Assembly (NCBI GenBank): GCA_000434555.1
Contig: FR880093.1
Location: 19,054 to 45,656 of the forward strand
Length of the DNA: 26,603 bases
Direction: 5' to 3'
Source of the DNA: Clostridium sp. CAG:524
Lineage (GTDB): Bacteria; Bacillota_I; Bacilli_A; RF39; UBA660
How positions within the stretch are numbered: the stretch's first letter is position 1; every line of letters begins with the position of its first letter. This document shows positions 14,920-22,200 of this stretch, in pieces. Under the pieces are notes generated by a model. The model was not told the DNA's origin, searched no databases, and saw nothing but the letters and a program-made list of their open reading frames with translations. The translations under genes and the position numbers were made by a program.

Positions 14920-14934
14920 ATTTATGGTGTTATT

Positions 14935-15474
14935 ATGATATTAAATTTTATAAAAAGTATTTTACATTATGAATTATACATATTGCCAATATATCTCATT
15001 ATAAGGTTGCTTTATCTTAGAAATAAAAAAATAAATATCAAAAGGGAACTATTATTGATAATATTTGCATCTACAATTATAATGCTATTATCTCAAACAA
15101 TCATCTGTGAATTTTATTTGGACAATGGAGTTCATATCAAAAAAGGAATTCATAACAATAATTTTATTCCGTTCAAAATATTTTATGATAGTTATATAAG
15201 TCACATTAAATATGGGAATTACACTTACTTTATCATAAGTTTGCTAGGCAATATAGTACTATTTATTCCATATGGATTTCTATTACCATCATTATATGAA
15301 ATAAAAGGAAAACACGTTGTATTACTTGGCCTTTCTTTATCATTATTTATAGAACTATCTCAATTATTTTTACCAAGATGGACTGATATTGATGATATAA
15401 TCTTAAACACATTTGGTACTTTTATTGGCTATCAATTATATAAATATTGTGTTAAAATATACAATAGAGAGTGA
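14935..15474 (+). CDS. VanZ-family membrane protein
   Basis: ATG at 14935 with only a weak GGTG upstream; the leader is probably under 15 nt. The 179-aa protein has about five hydrophobic segments. Three family blocks are clear: NNFIPFKIFYDSY (about 76-88), LGNIVLFIPYGFLLPSLYEI (about 105-124) and FIELSQLFLPRWTDIDDIILNTFG (about 139-162). VanZ-like proteins are integral membrane proteins; the founding member gives low-level teicoplanin resistance, and others alter the response to lipoglycopeptides or act in the envelope. The activity is unknown. The stop is four bases before the next ATG, and the two genes probably share a transcript. Confidence 0.85.
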   Translation: MILNFIKSILHYELYILPIYLIIRLLYLRNKKINIKRELLLIIFASTIIMLLSQTIICEFYLDNGVHIKKGIHNNNFIPFKIFYDSYISHIKYGNYTYFIISLLGNIVLFIPYGFLLPSLYEIKGKHVVLLGLSLSLFIELSQLFLPRWTDIDDIILNTFGTFIGYQLYKYCVKIYNRE

Positions 15475-15478
15475 TAAG

Positions 15479-16648
15479 ATGGATAATAAAAAAGTAGTAT
15501 TTATAGTATCTGGAATTGTATTCTTTAGTATTGTTACACTATTAACAGCTATTTTAATTAAGAATAATATAAGAAATAATAATGAAGAAGAGCAATCTTT
15601 TATAATTACAATAATTAATGATAATGAAGAACAAACTATTAATGGTAAAAAGGATGAAATTATAAAACTACCAACTTATTCAAAAGAAGGTTATAATTTT
15701 ATTGGATTCATCGATGAAGATGGCAATAACTACAACAACGAGCTTGTCATTTCCAAAGACCTAACATTAACAGCAAAATATGAACCATTAAAATACTATA
15801 ACATTAATTTTGTAAGTGAGCCAGGAGTTGATTACTCAGTTATAATGGCTTATTATCAAGAAAAAATTTCACTTCCAACGCCAATCAAAGAAGGCTATAC
15901 ATTTAGCCATTGGATAGATGAAGAAAATAATGTCTTCAATTATACTGAATATCCATATGAAAAAGATGTATTATTAAAAGCAGTGTGGATAAAAAATGAA
16001 GCAAAAAAATACACTGTTAAATTTGACACAGATGGTGGAAATAAAATAGATGACCAAATAGTACTTGAGAATGGTACAGTTGCTAAACCAAACAATCCCA
16101 AAAAAGAAGGTTACTGCTTTACTGGATGGCAATATAATTATAATAATTACGACTTCAATAAAAATGTAAAAAGCAACATGACCTTAAAAGCAACCTACAA
16201 CGAGTTATTCGCTTTAAACAAGGATATATTTAATTTAATAAATTCAACATATAAAGATTTATCAAATAAATTTGGAATTCAAGAAAATACCATAAAAAAG
16301 CAAAAAACTGTAAGTACAAATAAAGGTAAAGGGTATTCAGCAGATGGAAGTATTCTTTATAAAAATGGATACTACGCATACTATAATTTTTTCACATTTT
16401 CAAGTCAAAATTACATAGCGAATTTAAATAAACAAAAGCCAGAATATATAGCATTTGACTCAAATATCCTCTTTACCAATTATAAAAGAGAATTTATTAC
16501 AGAAAGTAACCTTAAATGTCTAGGCTACACAAACATAAAATACATTAAAAAGGAAAGCATCTACAAGTTTAACTATGGAAAATATATAATAGAACTATAC
16601 AACTTCAATACAGAAAAAGAAAAAGCCTACGTTTGGAACATTAATTAA
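15479..16648 (+). CDS. Signal-anchored surface protein with three InlB-type B-repeats
   Basis: The likely start is ATG 15479, after AGAGAGTGA at the end of vanZ; an earlier in-frame start at 15413 would read inside vanZ. The 389-aa protein has a transmembrane anchor at about 6-27. Three Listeria-Bacteroides (InlB B) repeats follow at about 40-103, 104-172 and 177-243, each with the pattern G..V..P..P.KEGY.F.GW.....L.A.Y or W. The repeats are small beta-grasp domains used as stalks or adhesive modules. Residues 245-389 form an unrecognised Tyr/Asn/Lys-rich C-terminal domain. No LPxTG or other sortase signal exists; anchoring is by the N-terminus. Probable host or surface contact, by inference. 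Confidence 0.75.
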   Translation: MDNKKVVFIVSGIVFFSIVTLLTAILIKNNIRNNNEEEQSFIITIINDNEEQTINGKKDEIIKLPTYSKEGYNFIGFIDEDGNNYNNELVISKDLTLTAKYEPLKYYNINFVSEPGVDYSVIMAYYQEKISLPTPIKEGYTFSHWIDEENNVFNYTEYPYEKDVLLKAVWIKNEAKKYTVKFDTDGGNKIDDQIVLENGTVAKPNNPKKEGYCFTGWQYNYNNYDFNKNVKSNMTLKATYNELFALNKDIFNLINSTYKDLSNKFGIQENTIKKQKTVSTNKGKGYSADGSILYKNGYYAYYNFFTFSSQNYIANLNKQKPEYIAFDSNILFTNYKREFITESNLKCLGYTNIKYIKKESIYKFNYGKYIIELYNFNTEKEKAYVWNIN

Positions 16649-16662
16649 CAAGTTATTAACAC

Positions 16663-16687
16663 AAAAATACTAGCAATAGTATTTTTT
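16663..16687 (+). terminator. Intrinsic terminator with GCAA tetraloop
   Basis: AAAAATACTA (16663-16672), GCAA loop, TAGTATTTTT (16677-16686) plus a further T: perfect 10-bp stem closed by a stable GNRA loop. Confidence 0.85.
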
Positions 16688-16690
16688 AAA

Positions 16691-16699
16691 TGATAAAAT
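16691..16699 (+). promoter_or_regulatory. Extended -10 promoter of the 94-aa gene
   Basis: TGATAAAAT (TG-n-TAAAAT) lies 3 nt after the terminator. The -35 site is not conserved. Confidence 0.4.
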
Positions 16700-16718
16700 A
16701 TCATCAGAGGGTGGTTAT

Positions 16719-17003
16719 ATGATTATACAATATGCATATCGTTATGATGAAAAATTTGATGTTTACACAGTTAGAAGATTAGATGGAGAATGTCTTAACT
16801 ATCACGTTCCAGATGGATTATTATTAAACATTTATAATGCCGGCAAGTATGATAAAGAAGTTCTTAAGAATTTGCAAGCATATGTACACTTTGATACTGA
16901 ATGTATGAATGCAATAGTTGACTTTAAAAGACGTGAATATGAAGATAGAGACATTGATTTCATTACTCGTGAAATAGAAGAAGAATATACATTAAAATTA
17001 TAA
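16719..17003 (+). CDS. Hypothetical protein, 94 aa
   Basis: GAGGGTGG is upstream of the ATG at a suitable spacing. The 94-aa product is soluble, with aromatic- and acid-rich sequence: YAYRYDEKFDVYTVRRLDGE suggests a beta hairpin, and a helical acidic C-terminus ends FITREIEEEYTLKL. There are no cysteine clusters or transmembrane segments. I do not recognise it. It lies directly before the prfB promoter, and no terminator is clear between them, so read-through into prfB is possible. Confidence 0.6.
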   Translation: MIIQYAYRYDEKFDVYTVRRLDGECLNYHVPDGLLLNIYNAGKYDKEVLKNLQAYVHFDTECMNAIVDFKRREYEDRDIDFITREIEEEYTLKL

Positions 17004-17019
17004 TTATTAAGAGACAACA

Positions 17020-17048
17020 TTGTTATTAATGTATTTTTATGTTAAAAT
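17020..17048 (+). promoter_or_regulatory. Promoter of prfB, predicted to give a leaderless mRNA
   Basis: TTGTTA (17020-17025), 17-nt spacer and TAAAAT (17043-17048) with TG at 17040-17041. The prfB ATG starts 7 nt after the box, where transcription should begin. Confidence 0.55.
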
Positions 17049-17054
17049 TTTCTC

Positions 17055-18137
17055 ATGGAACAGAAAGAAATATTAAAAAAATTAGAAGAATATAAAAGCC
17101 TTATTAATGATATTAAAAATAAATTAGATATTGATAATAAGAAAAACAAAATCAGCGAACTAGAAGGTATCTCTAATGATTCATCATTCTGGAATGATAT
17201 GGAAAATGCTAAGAATGTTTTAAGTGAACTTAAAGGACTTCGTGATATATGTAAAAAATATGACACTGTTAATGAATCTATCAATGACGTTAATGATATA
17301 GTAAATACAGGTATCAATGAAGAAGATGCAGAACTTATCGAAACAGAGATGGAAAGTATAAATGAATCCTTATCAAAACTCAAATTATTCGCTCTTTTAA
17401 GTGGTGAATTTGATAGTAGTAATGCTTACGTAGAAATACATAGTGGCGCAGGCGGGACTGAAAGTAATGACTGGGCTAATATGATACTTAGAATGTATAC
17501 AAGATATTTTGATAAAAATGATTATAAATACGAAATAATAAGTAAACAAGATGGTGAAGAAGTTGGTATAAAAGGATGTACTTTGCTTGTTAAAGGATTC
17601 TATGCTTTTGGATACTTAAAGGGTGAAACAGGAGTTCATCGTTTAGTTAGAATTAGTCCTTTTGATAGTAATAGTCGACGTCACACATCATTCGCATCTG
17701 TACTTGTCACACCAGAAATAAATAAAAATATGGATGTTGAAATAAAAGAAAGCGATTTAAGAATAGATGTATATCGTTCAAGTGGATGTGGAGGACAAGG
17801 CGTAAATACAACAGATTCTGCTGTTAGAATAACACATATACCAACAGGAATAGTAGTATCAAGTCAAATAGAAAGAAGTCAACTTCGTAATAAAGAAATT
17901 GCAATGAACATGTTAAAAAATAAATTATTCCTTTTAAATCAAAAAGAGTTTAATGATAAAATAAAAAGTCTTAAAGGAGATGTAATGGATGTTAACTTTG
18001 GAAGCGCAATTCGTAGTTACGTAATGTGCCCATATACACTTGTAAAAGACACACGAAGTGGATATGAAACATCAAATGTTGATAAAGTACTTGATGGAGA
18101 TATAAAAGAATTTTTAGAATCATATTTAAAAATATAA
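17055..18137 (+). CDS. prfB: Peptide chain release factor 2
   Basis: 360 aa, near the 365 of E. coli RF2. The anticodon-like tripeptide SPF is at 201-203 (RISPFDSNSRRH), which reads UAA/UGA and separates RF2 from RF1. The GGQ catalytic tripeptide is at 246-248 (SSGCGGQGVNTTDSAVRITH), placing water for peptidyl-tRNA hydrolysis in the ribosome. The gene is open from the ATG, with no in-frame TGA near codon 25, so the programmed +1 frameshift used by many prfB genes is absent. The start has no Shine-Dalgarno, and an in-frame TAA at 17043 excludes an upstream start. It is probably translated from a leaderless mRNA or by read-through. A terminator follows directly. Confidence 0.97.
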   Translation: MEQKEILKKLEEYKSLINDIKNKLDIDNKKNKISELEGISNDSSFWNDMENAKNVLSELKGLRDICKKYDTVNESINDVNDIVNTGINEEDAELIETEMESINESLSKLKLFALLSGEFDSSNAYVEIHSGAGGTESNDWANMILRMYTRYFDKNDYKYEIISKQDGEEVGIKGCTLLVKGFYAFGYLKGETGVHRLVRISPFDSNSRRHTSFASVLVTPEINKNMDVEIKESDLRIDVYRSSGCGGQGVNTTDSAVRITHIPTGIVVSSQIERSQLRNKEIAMNMLKNKLFLLNQKEFNDKIKSLKGDVMDVNFGSAIRSYVMCPYTLVKDTRSGYETSNVDKVLDGDIKEFLESYLKI

Positions 18138-18160
18138 CATTTACGAAAGTAGATGTTTTT
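18136..18160 (+). terminator. Terminator of prfB
   Basis: AACATTTAC (18136-18144), GAAA loop, GTAGATGTT (18149-18157) with one U-G wobble, then TTT. It starts inside the TAA stop and closes with a GNRA tetraloop. Confidence 0.8.
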
Positions 18161-18375
18161 AATTTAAAAAATATATCATCCAAAAAATTAACAAATTTAT
18201 ACACAAATTATTAACCTTTGTGAGTGATTTTGTAAAAATATGATATTTAGCATTACATCAACAAGTCAAGAACAAATAAGCTTTCAACATAAAAATTCAA
18301 CAAAATAAAATCTCAATATATGTAAAGTAAAAAACAAACAAAATTAAACACGTAGAAAAACATTTGAAAATTTGA
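18161..18375. other. Intergenic region without a recognisable gene
   Basis: About 215 bp of very AT-rich sequence with stops in all frames. I see one TTATACACA (18197-18205), which matches the loose DnaA-box pattern but stands alone. No hairpins with T-runs or riboswitch-like structure were visible. Confidence 0.5.
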
Positions 18376-18381
18376 TATAAT
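18373..18381 (+). promoter_or_regulatory. Extended -10 promoter of yitT
   Basis: TGATATAAT with TATAAT at 18376-18381. The -35 region reads TAGAAA and is weak. Predicted leader about 13 nt. Confidence 0.5.
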
Positions 18382-18400
18382 TACACTGGAGTACTAGAAT

Positions 18401-19312
18401 ATGAAATGGTTTAAAAGAATAAATAGCGGTGAAATTAAAAATAGGGTTATTAAAAAACAAAGTTTAAAGGGAGCAATTCTATTCGTTGTTGGAACATTAA
18501 CATCTGCTTTATCATTTAATTTATTTTGTGTACCCAATAATTTTGTATCAGGAGGACTCGGAGGAATAGGTATAATACTTAATCACTTCTTTTCAAATAT
18601 AAATGTTAACTTAGTGATACTACTTGGCAATTTACTATTCATAATAATAAGTTTATTTACTCTTGGATTTAAAGAGTCCCTTATGAGTATAGTTGGTGCT
18701 ACTGTATTCACAGTATTTCTATATGTAACAACTGATATACCAGAACTAATCAATTTTAAATTTGATAATATATTACTTTATGTACTAGGTTATGGTGTTG
18801 CGAGTGGTTTTGGAGAAAGCCTTGTTTACAAATCAGGATTCAATACAGGCGGAACAAGTATACTTGCTCGAATACTTCAAAAATATATATCATTACCACT
18901 TGGTAAAATATTAAGATACATATCAATAATAATAATTTTATGTGGTGGAGCGGTTTTTGGATACACTGCACTTATGTATTCTCTAATCATTATGGTAATA
19001 TCTACTAGCATTGTTGATAAAATGTTGATAGGAATAAGTGATTCTAAAACATTCTTTATCCATACAACTAAAGAAGACGAAGTAAAAGATTTCATATTAA
19101 AAATAATAGAAAGTGGTGTTACAGAATTTGATACAAAAGGAGCATATAGTCACAAAAGAAGAAAAATGCTTATGTGTGTTGTTCCAACCGAAAAATATAC
19201 ACTTCTTAAAAATGCAATACATGAAATAGATAGTGATGCTTTCATAGTAGTAAGTGATTGCTACGAAGTACTTGGCGGAACTAAAAGGAAAAAATTGTCT
19301 TTTGACAATTAA
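18401..19312 (+). CDS. YitT family membrane protein
   Basis: GGAG precedes the ATG by about nine bases. Five or six hydrophobic helices lie between residues 20 and 205, with family landmarks SFNLFCVPNNFVSGGLGGIGIIL (about 39-60), GYGVASGFGESLVYKSGFNTGGTSI (about 129-153) and an amphipathic helix after LQKYISLPLG. The C-terminal DUF2179 domain is at about 215-290 (KTFFIHTTKEDEVKDFILK, RRKMLMCVVPTEKYTLLKNAI, SDAFIVVSDCYEVLGG). YitT proteins are uncharacterised, though a solute transport or signalling function is suspected. The end of the gene carries the -35 box of the ftsE promoter and an inverted repeat. Confidence 0.9.
   Translation: MKWFKRINSGEIKNRVIKKQSLKGAILFVVGTLTSALSFNLFCVPNNFVSGGLGGIGIILNHFFSNINVNLVILLGNLLFIIISLFTLGFKESLMSIVGATVFTVFLYVTTDIPELINFKFDNILLYVLGYGVASGFGESLVYKSGFNTGGTSILARILQKYISLPLGKILRYISIIIILCGGAVFGYTALMYSLIIMVISTSIVDKMLIGISDSKTFFIHTTKEDEVKDFILKIIESGVTEFDTKGAYSHKRRKMLMCVVPTEKYTLLKNAIHEIDSDAFIVVSDCYEVLGGTKRKKLSFDN
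19293..19310. repeat. Inverted repeat overlapping the -35 box of ftsE
   Basis: AATTGTC (19293-19299), TTTT, GACAATT (19304-19310): perfect 7-bp arms. The right arm contains most of the TTGACA box and the yitT stop. It could be an operator or a weak hairpin; there is no T-run, so it is not a standard terminator. Confidence 0.55.
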
Positions 19313-19330
19313 ATAGATAATAATTATAAT
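19302..19330 (+). promoter_or_regulatory. Full-consensus promoter of the ftsE-ftsX-M23 operon
   Basis: TTGACA (19302-19307), 17-nt spacer, TATAAT (19325-19330). Both hexamers and the spacing match the vegetative sigma consensus. The leader is about 28 nt, longer than most here. Confidence 0.8.
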
Positions 19331-19364
19331 ATATAGTTAAATAAATTATATCAAAGGAGGATAT

Positions 19365-20063
19365 ATGCAGTTAATAGAACTAAAAAATATATATAAAAGA
19401 TATCCCAACGGTGTTACTGCTTTATGCGATGTTAATCTTGAAATATCAAAAGGAGAATTTGTATTCATAATAGGTGCATCAGGTAGTGGAAAAAGTACAC
19501 TCATAAAACTTTTATATAGACAAGAAAAGCCATCTCGTGGTGAAGTATATGTAGGAGGAGTAAATGTTTCTAAACTTAGAAATGGTAAAGTATACAAATT
19601 AAGACGTAAACTTGGAATAGTTTTTCAAGACTACAAATTATTACCAAAACTAACAGTATATGAAAATGTAGCATTCGCTCTTGAAGTATATGGACTTCCA
19701 GAAAGCGATATTAGGAAAAGAACATTAAAAGCAATCGAACAAGTTGGTCTTAAAGATAAACTTAGAAGTTATCCTGATGAGCTTTCTGGAGGAGAACAAC
19801 AAAGAGTATCAATCGCAAGAGCCATCGTAAACGATCCAAAAGTTCTTATATGTGATGAGCCAACTGGTAACCTTGATCCAGAAACATCAATGGAAATAAT
19901 GAACGTAATAGATAATATCAATAAAGACCTTGGAACCACTATAATAATGGCAACTCATGACAAAGAAATAGTCAACAAAATGAAAAAAAGAGTTATCGTT
20001 ATAGAAAAAGGCTTAGTAGCAAAAGATACTATGAAAGGAAGATATAAGAGTGAAGGCATTTAG
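19365..20063 (+). CDS. ftsE: Cell division ABC transporter ATP-binding protein FtsE
   Basis: AAAGGAGG precedes the ATG by about four bases. All ABC ATPase motifs are intact: Walker A GASGSGKST (37-45), Q-loop Q88 (VFQDYKLLP), signature LSGGEQQR (140-147), Walker B VLICDEP (160-166), H-loop His198. The VFQDYKLLPKLTVYENVAFAL segment is typical of FtsE rather than of uptake transporters. FtsE and FtsX form a membrane complex that uses ATP hydrolysis to control a peptidoglycan hydrolase, here probably the product two genes downstream. The stop lies inside the start region of ftsX (14-bp overlap). At 232 aa the length is normal. Confidence 0.95.
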   Translation: MQLIELKNIYKRYPNGVTALCDVNLEISKGEFVFIIGASGSGKSTLIKLLYRQEKPSRGEVYVGGVNVSKLRNGKVYKLRRKLGIVFQDYKLLPKLTVYENVAFALEVYGLPESDIRKRTLKAIEQVGLKDKLRSYPDELSGGEQQRVSIARAIVNDPKVLICDEPTGNLDPETSMEIMNVIDNINKDLGTTIIMATHDKEIVNKMKKRVIVIEKGLVAKDTMKGRYKSEGI

Positions 20064-20955
20064 AATTTTAGAAAATAATATAAAAGAATCATTTAAAGGT
20101 GTTTTTCGTAATTTCTCTTTATCATTAGCAAGCATATCATGTATAACAATAACACTTATATTAGTAGGATTTAGCATTCTTTTATCTTGCAATGTAAACA
20201 ACTTCACAACTGAAATAGAAAAAGACATGACAATAGTTGTATTCTTAGAAAGAGGAGTTACAGAAACAGAAATAGAATCAATAGGTGTAAGACTTAAATC
20301 ATTACCAAATGTAAAAGAAGATGGTGTTACATTTAATTCAAAAGAATCAGTTAAAAATGACATGCAAAAAGAATCAGAAATATTCAACAGTATAATGGCA
20401 CAATATACAGAAGAAACAAACCCACTTCAAGATACATACTTAGTTAAAGTAGATGACCTTGCTGATATAACTGAGACAGTAAATGAAATTAAAAAAATTG
20501 ACAAAGTTGATATAGTTAAATATGGCGAAGGTAGCGTTGAAGAACTAGTTAAAATATTTGATGTAGTTAAAAATGTTACATATGTAGTTGTAATAGCCCT
20601 TATAATAGTTACAGCATTCTTAATATCAAACACTATCAAAATTACAATTCAATCAAGAAGAAGAGAAATAGAAATAAGAAGACTTGTAGGAGCAAGCAAT
20701 ATATTTATACGCCAACCATTCTTCTTTGAAGGAATCATTTTAGGATTTATGGGATCAATTATACCAGTACTAATATGTTGTTATGGATATAGTTATTTAT
20801 ATAAAAGATTAGGTGGACAACTATTTACAGCGATAATTAAATTAGTAAAACCAAGCACAATCATATATACTTTAATGTTAATTTTAGTAGCAGTAGGTGT
20901 AGTAGTTGGAGCATTTGGTAGCTTTAAAGCAGTAAGGAAATATTTGAAAATATGA
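20050..20955 (+). CDS. ftsX: Cell division protein FtsX
   Basis: The start is GTG at 20050, inside ftsE, after GGAAG at 20037-20041. The 301-aa protein has a short cytoplasmic N-terminus, a first helix (about 21-42), an extracellular loop domain to about 170 containing EKDMTIVVFLERGVTE and PLQDTYLVKV, and three more helices (about 176-195, 222-245, 270-292). RRREIEIRRLVGASNIFIRQPFFFEG (about 203-228) is the FtsX cytoplasmic coupling loop that contacts FtsE. The extracellular loop passes the ATPase signal to the hydrolase. The stop overlaps the next start (ATGATGA), so all three products are coupled. Confidence 0.95.
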   Translation: MKAFRILENNIKESFKGVFRNFSLSLASISCITITLILVGFSILLSCNVNNFTTEIEKDMTIVVFLERGVTETEIESIGVRLKSLPNVKEDGVTFNSKESVKNDMQKESEIFNSIMAQYTEETNPLQDTYLVKVDDLADITETVNEIKKIDKVDIVKYGEGSVEELVKIFDVVKNVTYVVVIALIIVTAFLISNTIKITIQSRRREIEIRRLVGASNIFIRQPFFFEGIILGFMGSIIPVLICCYGYSYLYKRLGGQLFTAIIKLVKPSTIIYTLMLILVAVGVVVGAFGSFKAVRKYLKI

Positions 20956-22139
20956 TGAAGAGGATATTTAAAGTTATATTAATCATTTCTATTTCAATAT
21001 TTATATTTATTAAAGTTGATAGTATTTATGCAGTTAATCAAAATTCATCACTAAAAGATTTAAAAAACAGTATGGCTAAACTTGATAAAAAAAGACAACA
21101 AGCAGCCGCCCGCAAAAATCAAACAAAAAATGAAATCAAAAATATGGAGGGTGATATAGATAAGATAAATAAAGATATCGAAGATAATAATAAAGCAATA
21201 GAAGACGCTTATGATAAAATCGCAGACCTTGATGAAGAAATAATCAATAAACAAAAAGAAATAGATAATTTACTTTCATTCTTACAAGTATCTAAAGGAG
21301 AAAATGTTTATCTTGAATATGTTTTTCAAGCAAAAAATTTTACTGATTTTATATATAGAGGTGCTGTTGTAGAACAACTTACTAAATATAATGATGAACT
21401 TATAGATGATATGTATAAGAAAATAGAAGAAAATAAAGCATTACAAGTTCAACTTCAAAAAGATATTGAAAAAGGCGAACAAACAATTAAAACACTTGAA
21501 GAAAAATTGAAAACTTCAAATTTAACGCTTGATGACTTAATTGAAGATGAAACAGATGCTGAAGCAGAATATGCAGCTAGTAAAAAAGAAGTACAATATT
21601 ATGAAAAAATATTTAAAGAAAATAAATGTAAAGAAACAACTAGTATTAATGAATGTCTTGGAGTAGCATTTGCCAACAAGTTAACAAGACCAGTAAACAG
21701 TGGATGGATTAATAGTGAATGGGGCCTTCGTTATCATCCGACTAAGCATGTATGGAGACTTCATAATGGTATAGATATTGGTGTATCAACTGGTACTAAA
21801 GTTTATGCATCAGCACCAGGCATTGTTGTTAAAAAGATAGTTAGATCAAGTTGTGGTGGTAATGAACTTTATATTAGACATAATTTAAAAGGTGTAGGAA
21901 CAGTTCAAACATATTACTACCATTTATCAAAATTTAAAGTAAGCGTAGGAGATAAAGTAGACACTAATACAGTAATTGCTTTAAGTGGAGGAGGAGAAAG
22001 TTATGATGCTTGTTCAACCGGACCACATCTTCACTTTGGAGTAAGTGTTGCATCTCCTAGCAGTAACAGTAGAAACAATCCAAGAAACTTTGTAAATTTT
22101 CCTAAAAAAGGAAAAAAATTCAAAACTAGATATTATTAA
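20952..22139 (+). CDS. Secreted coiled-coil M23 (LytM) endopeptidase controlled by FtsEX
   Basis: The start overlaps the ftsX stop; two ATGs (20952, 20955) are equivalent. A signal peptide at about 1-27 ends IYA. Residues 31-110 and 140-230 are long charged coiled coils, the part that docks on FtsX in this class. The M23 domain at about 250-370 has His271 and Asp275 (HNGIDI), His324 (YYYHLS) and His359/His361 (GPHLHF), so the full zinc and catalytic set of LytM is present and it should be an active peptidoglycan endopeptidase. Its context parallels CwlO in Bacillus and PcsB in streptococci, which use other catalytic domains; E. coli EnvC has the same layout but a dead domain. Substrate cross-bridge is unknown. 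A terminator follows. Confidence 0.9.
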   Translation: MMKRIFKVILIISISIFIFIKVDSIYAVNQNSSLKDLKNSMAKLDKKRQQAAARKNQTKNEIKNMEGDIDKINKDIEDNNKAIEDAYDKIADLDEEIINKQKEIDNLLSFLQVSKGENVYLEYVFQAKNFTDFIYRGAVVEQLTKYNDELIDDMYKKIEENKALQVQLQKDIEKGEQTIKTLEEKLKTSNLTLDDLIEDETDAEAEYAASKKEVQYYEKIFKENKCKETTSINECLGVAFANKLTRPVNSGWINSEWGLRYHPTKHVWRLHNGIDIGVSTGTKVYASAPGIVVKKIVRSSCGGNELYIRHNLKGVGTVQTYYYHLSKFKVSVGDKVDTNTVIALSGGGESYDACSTGPHLHFGVSVASPSSNSRNNPRNFVNFPKKGKKFKTRYY

Positions 22140-22173
22140 GAGAATTCATACATTTTGAATTCTTTTTCTTTTT
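22139..22173 (+). terminator. Terminator of the ftsE-ftsX-M23 operon
   Basis: AGAATTCA (22141-22148) and TGAATTCT (22156-22163), perfect 8-bp stem with a 7-nt loop, then T4-C-T runs. The -35 box of whiA lies inside the right arm. Confidence 0.8.
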
Positions 22174-22183
22174 ATGTTATTAT
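22155..22183 (+). promoter_or_regulatory. Promoter of whiA
   Basis: TTGAAT (22155-22160), 17-nt spacer and TATTAT (22178-22183) with TG at 22175-22176. It is embedded in the previous terminator and leaves a leader of about 11 nt. Confidence 0.55.
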
Positions 22184-22200
22184 TATATTGGTGAAGAAAC

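Noticed and set aside
17055..17140. Possible programmed frameshift in prfB
   Set aside because: The frame is continuous through the region of codon 25 and no in-frame TGA is present.
18197..18205. TTATACACA resembling a DnaA box (and TTATTCACA at 23722-23730)
   Set aside because: Single matches to a loose pattern in AT-rich DNA, without a cluster, DUE or dnaA/dnaN nearby. Not evidence of an origin.
18161..18375. Riboswitch or small RNA in the gap before yitT
   Set aside because: No stable GC-containing helices, terminator or conserved box could be seen; only a promoter at its end.
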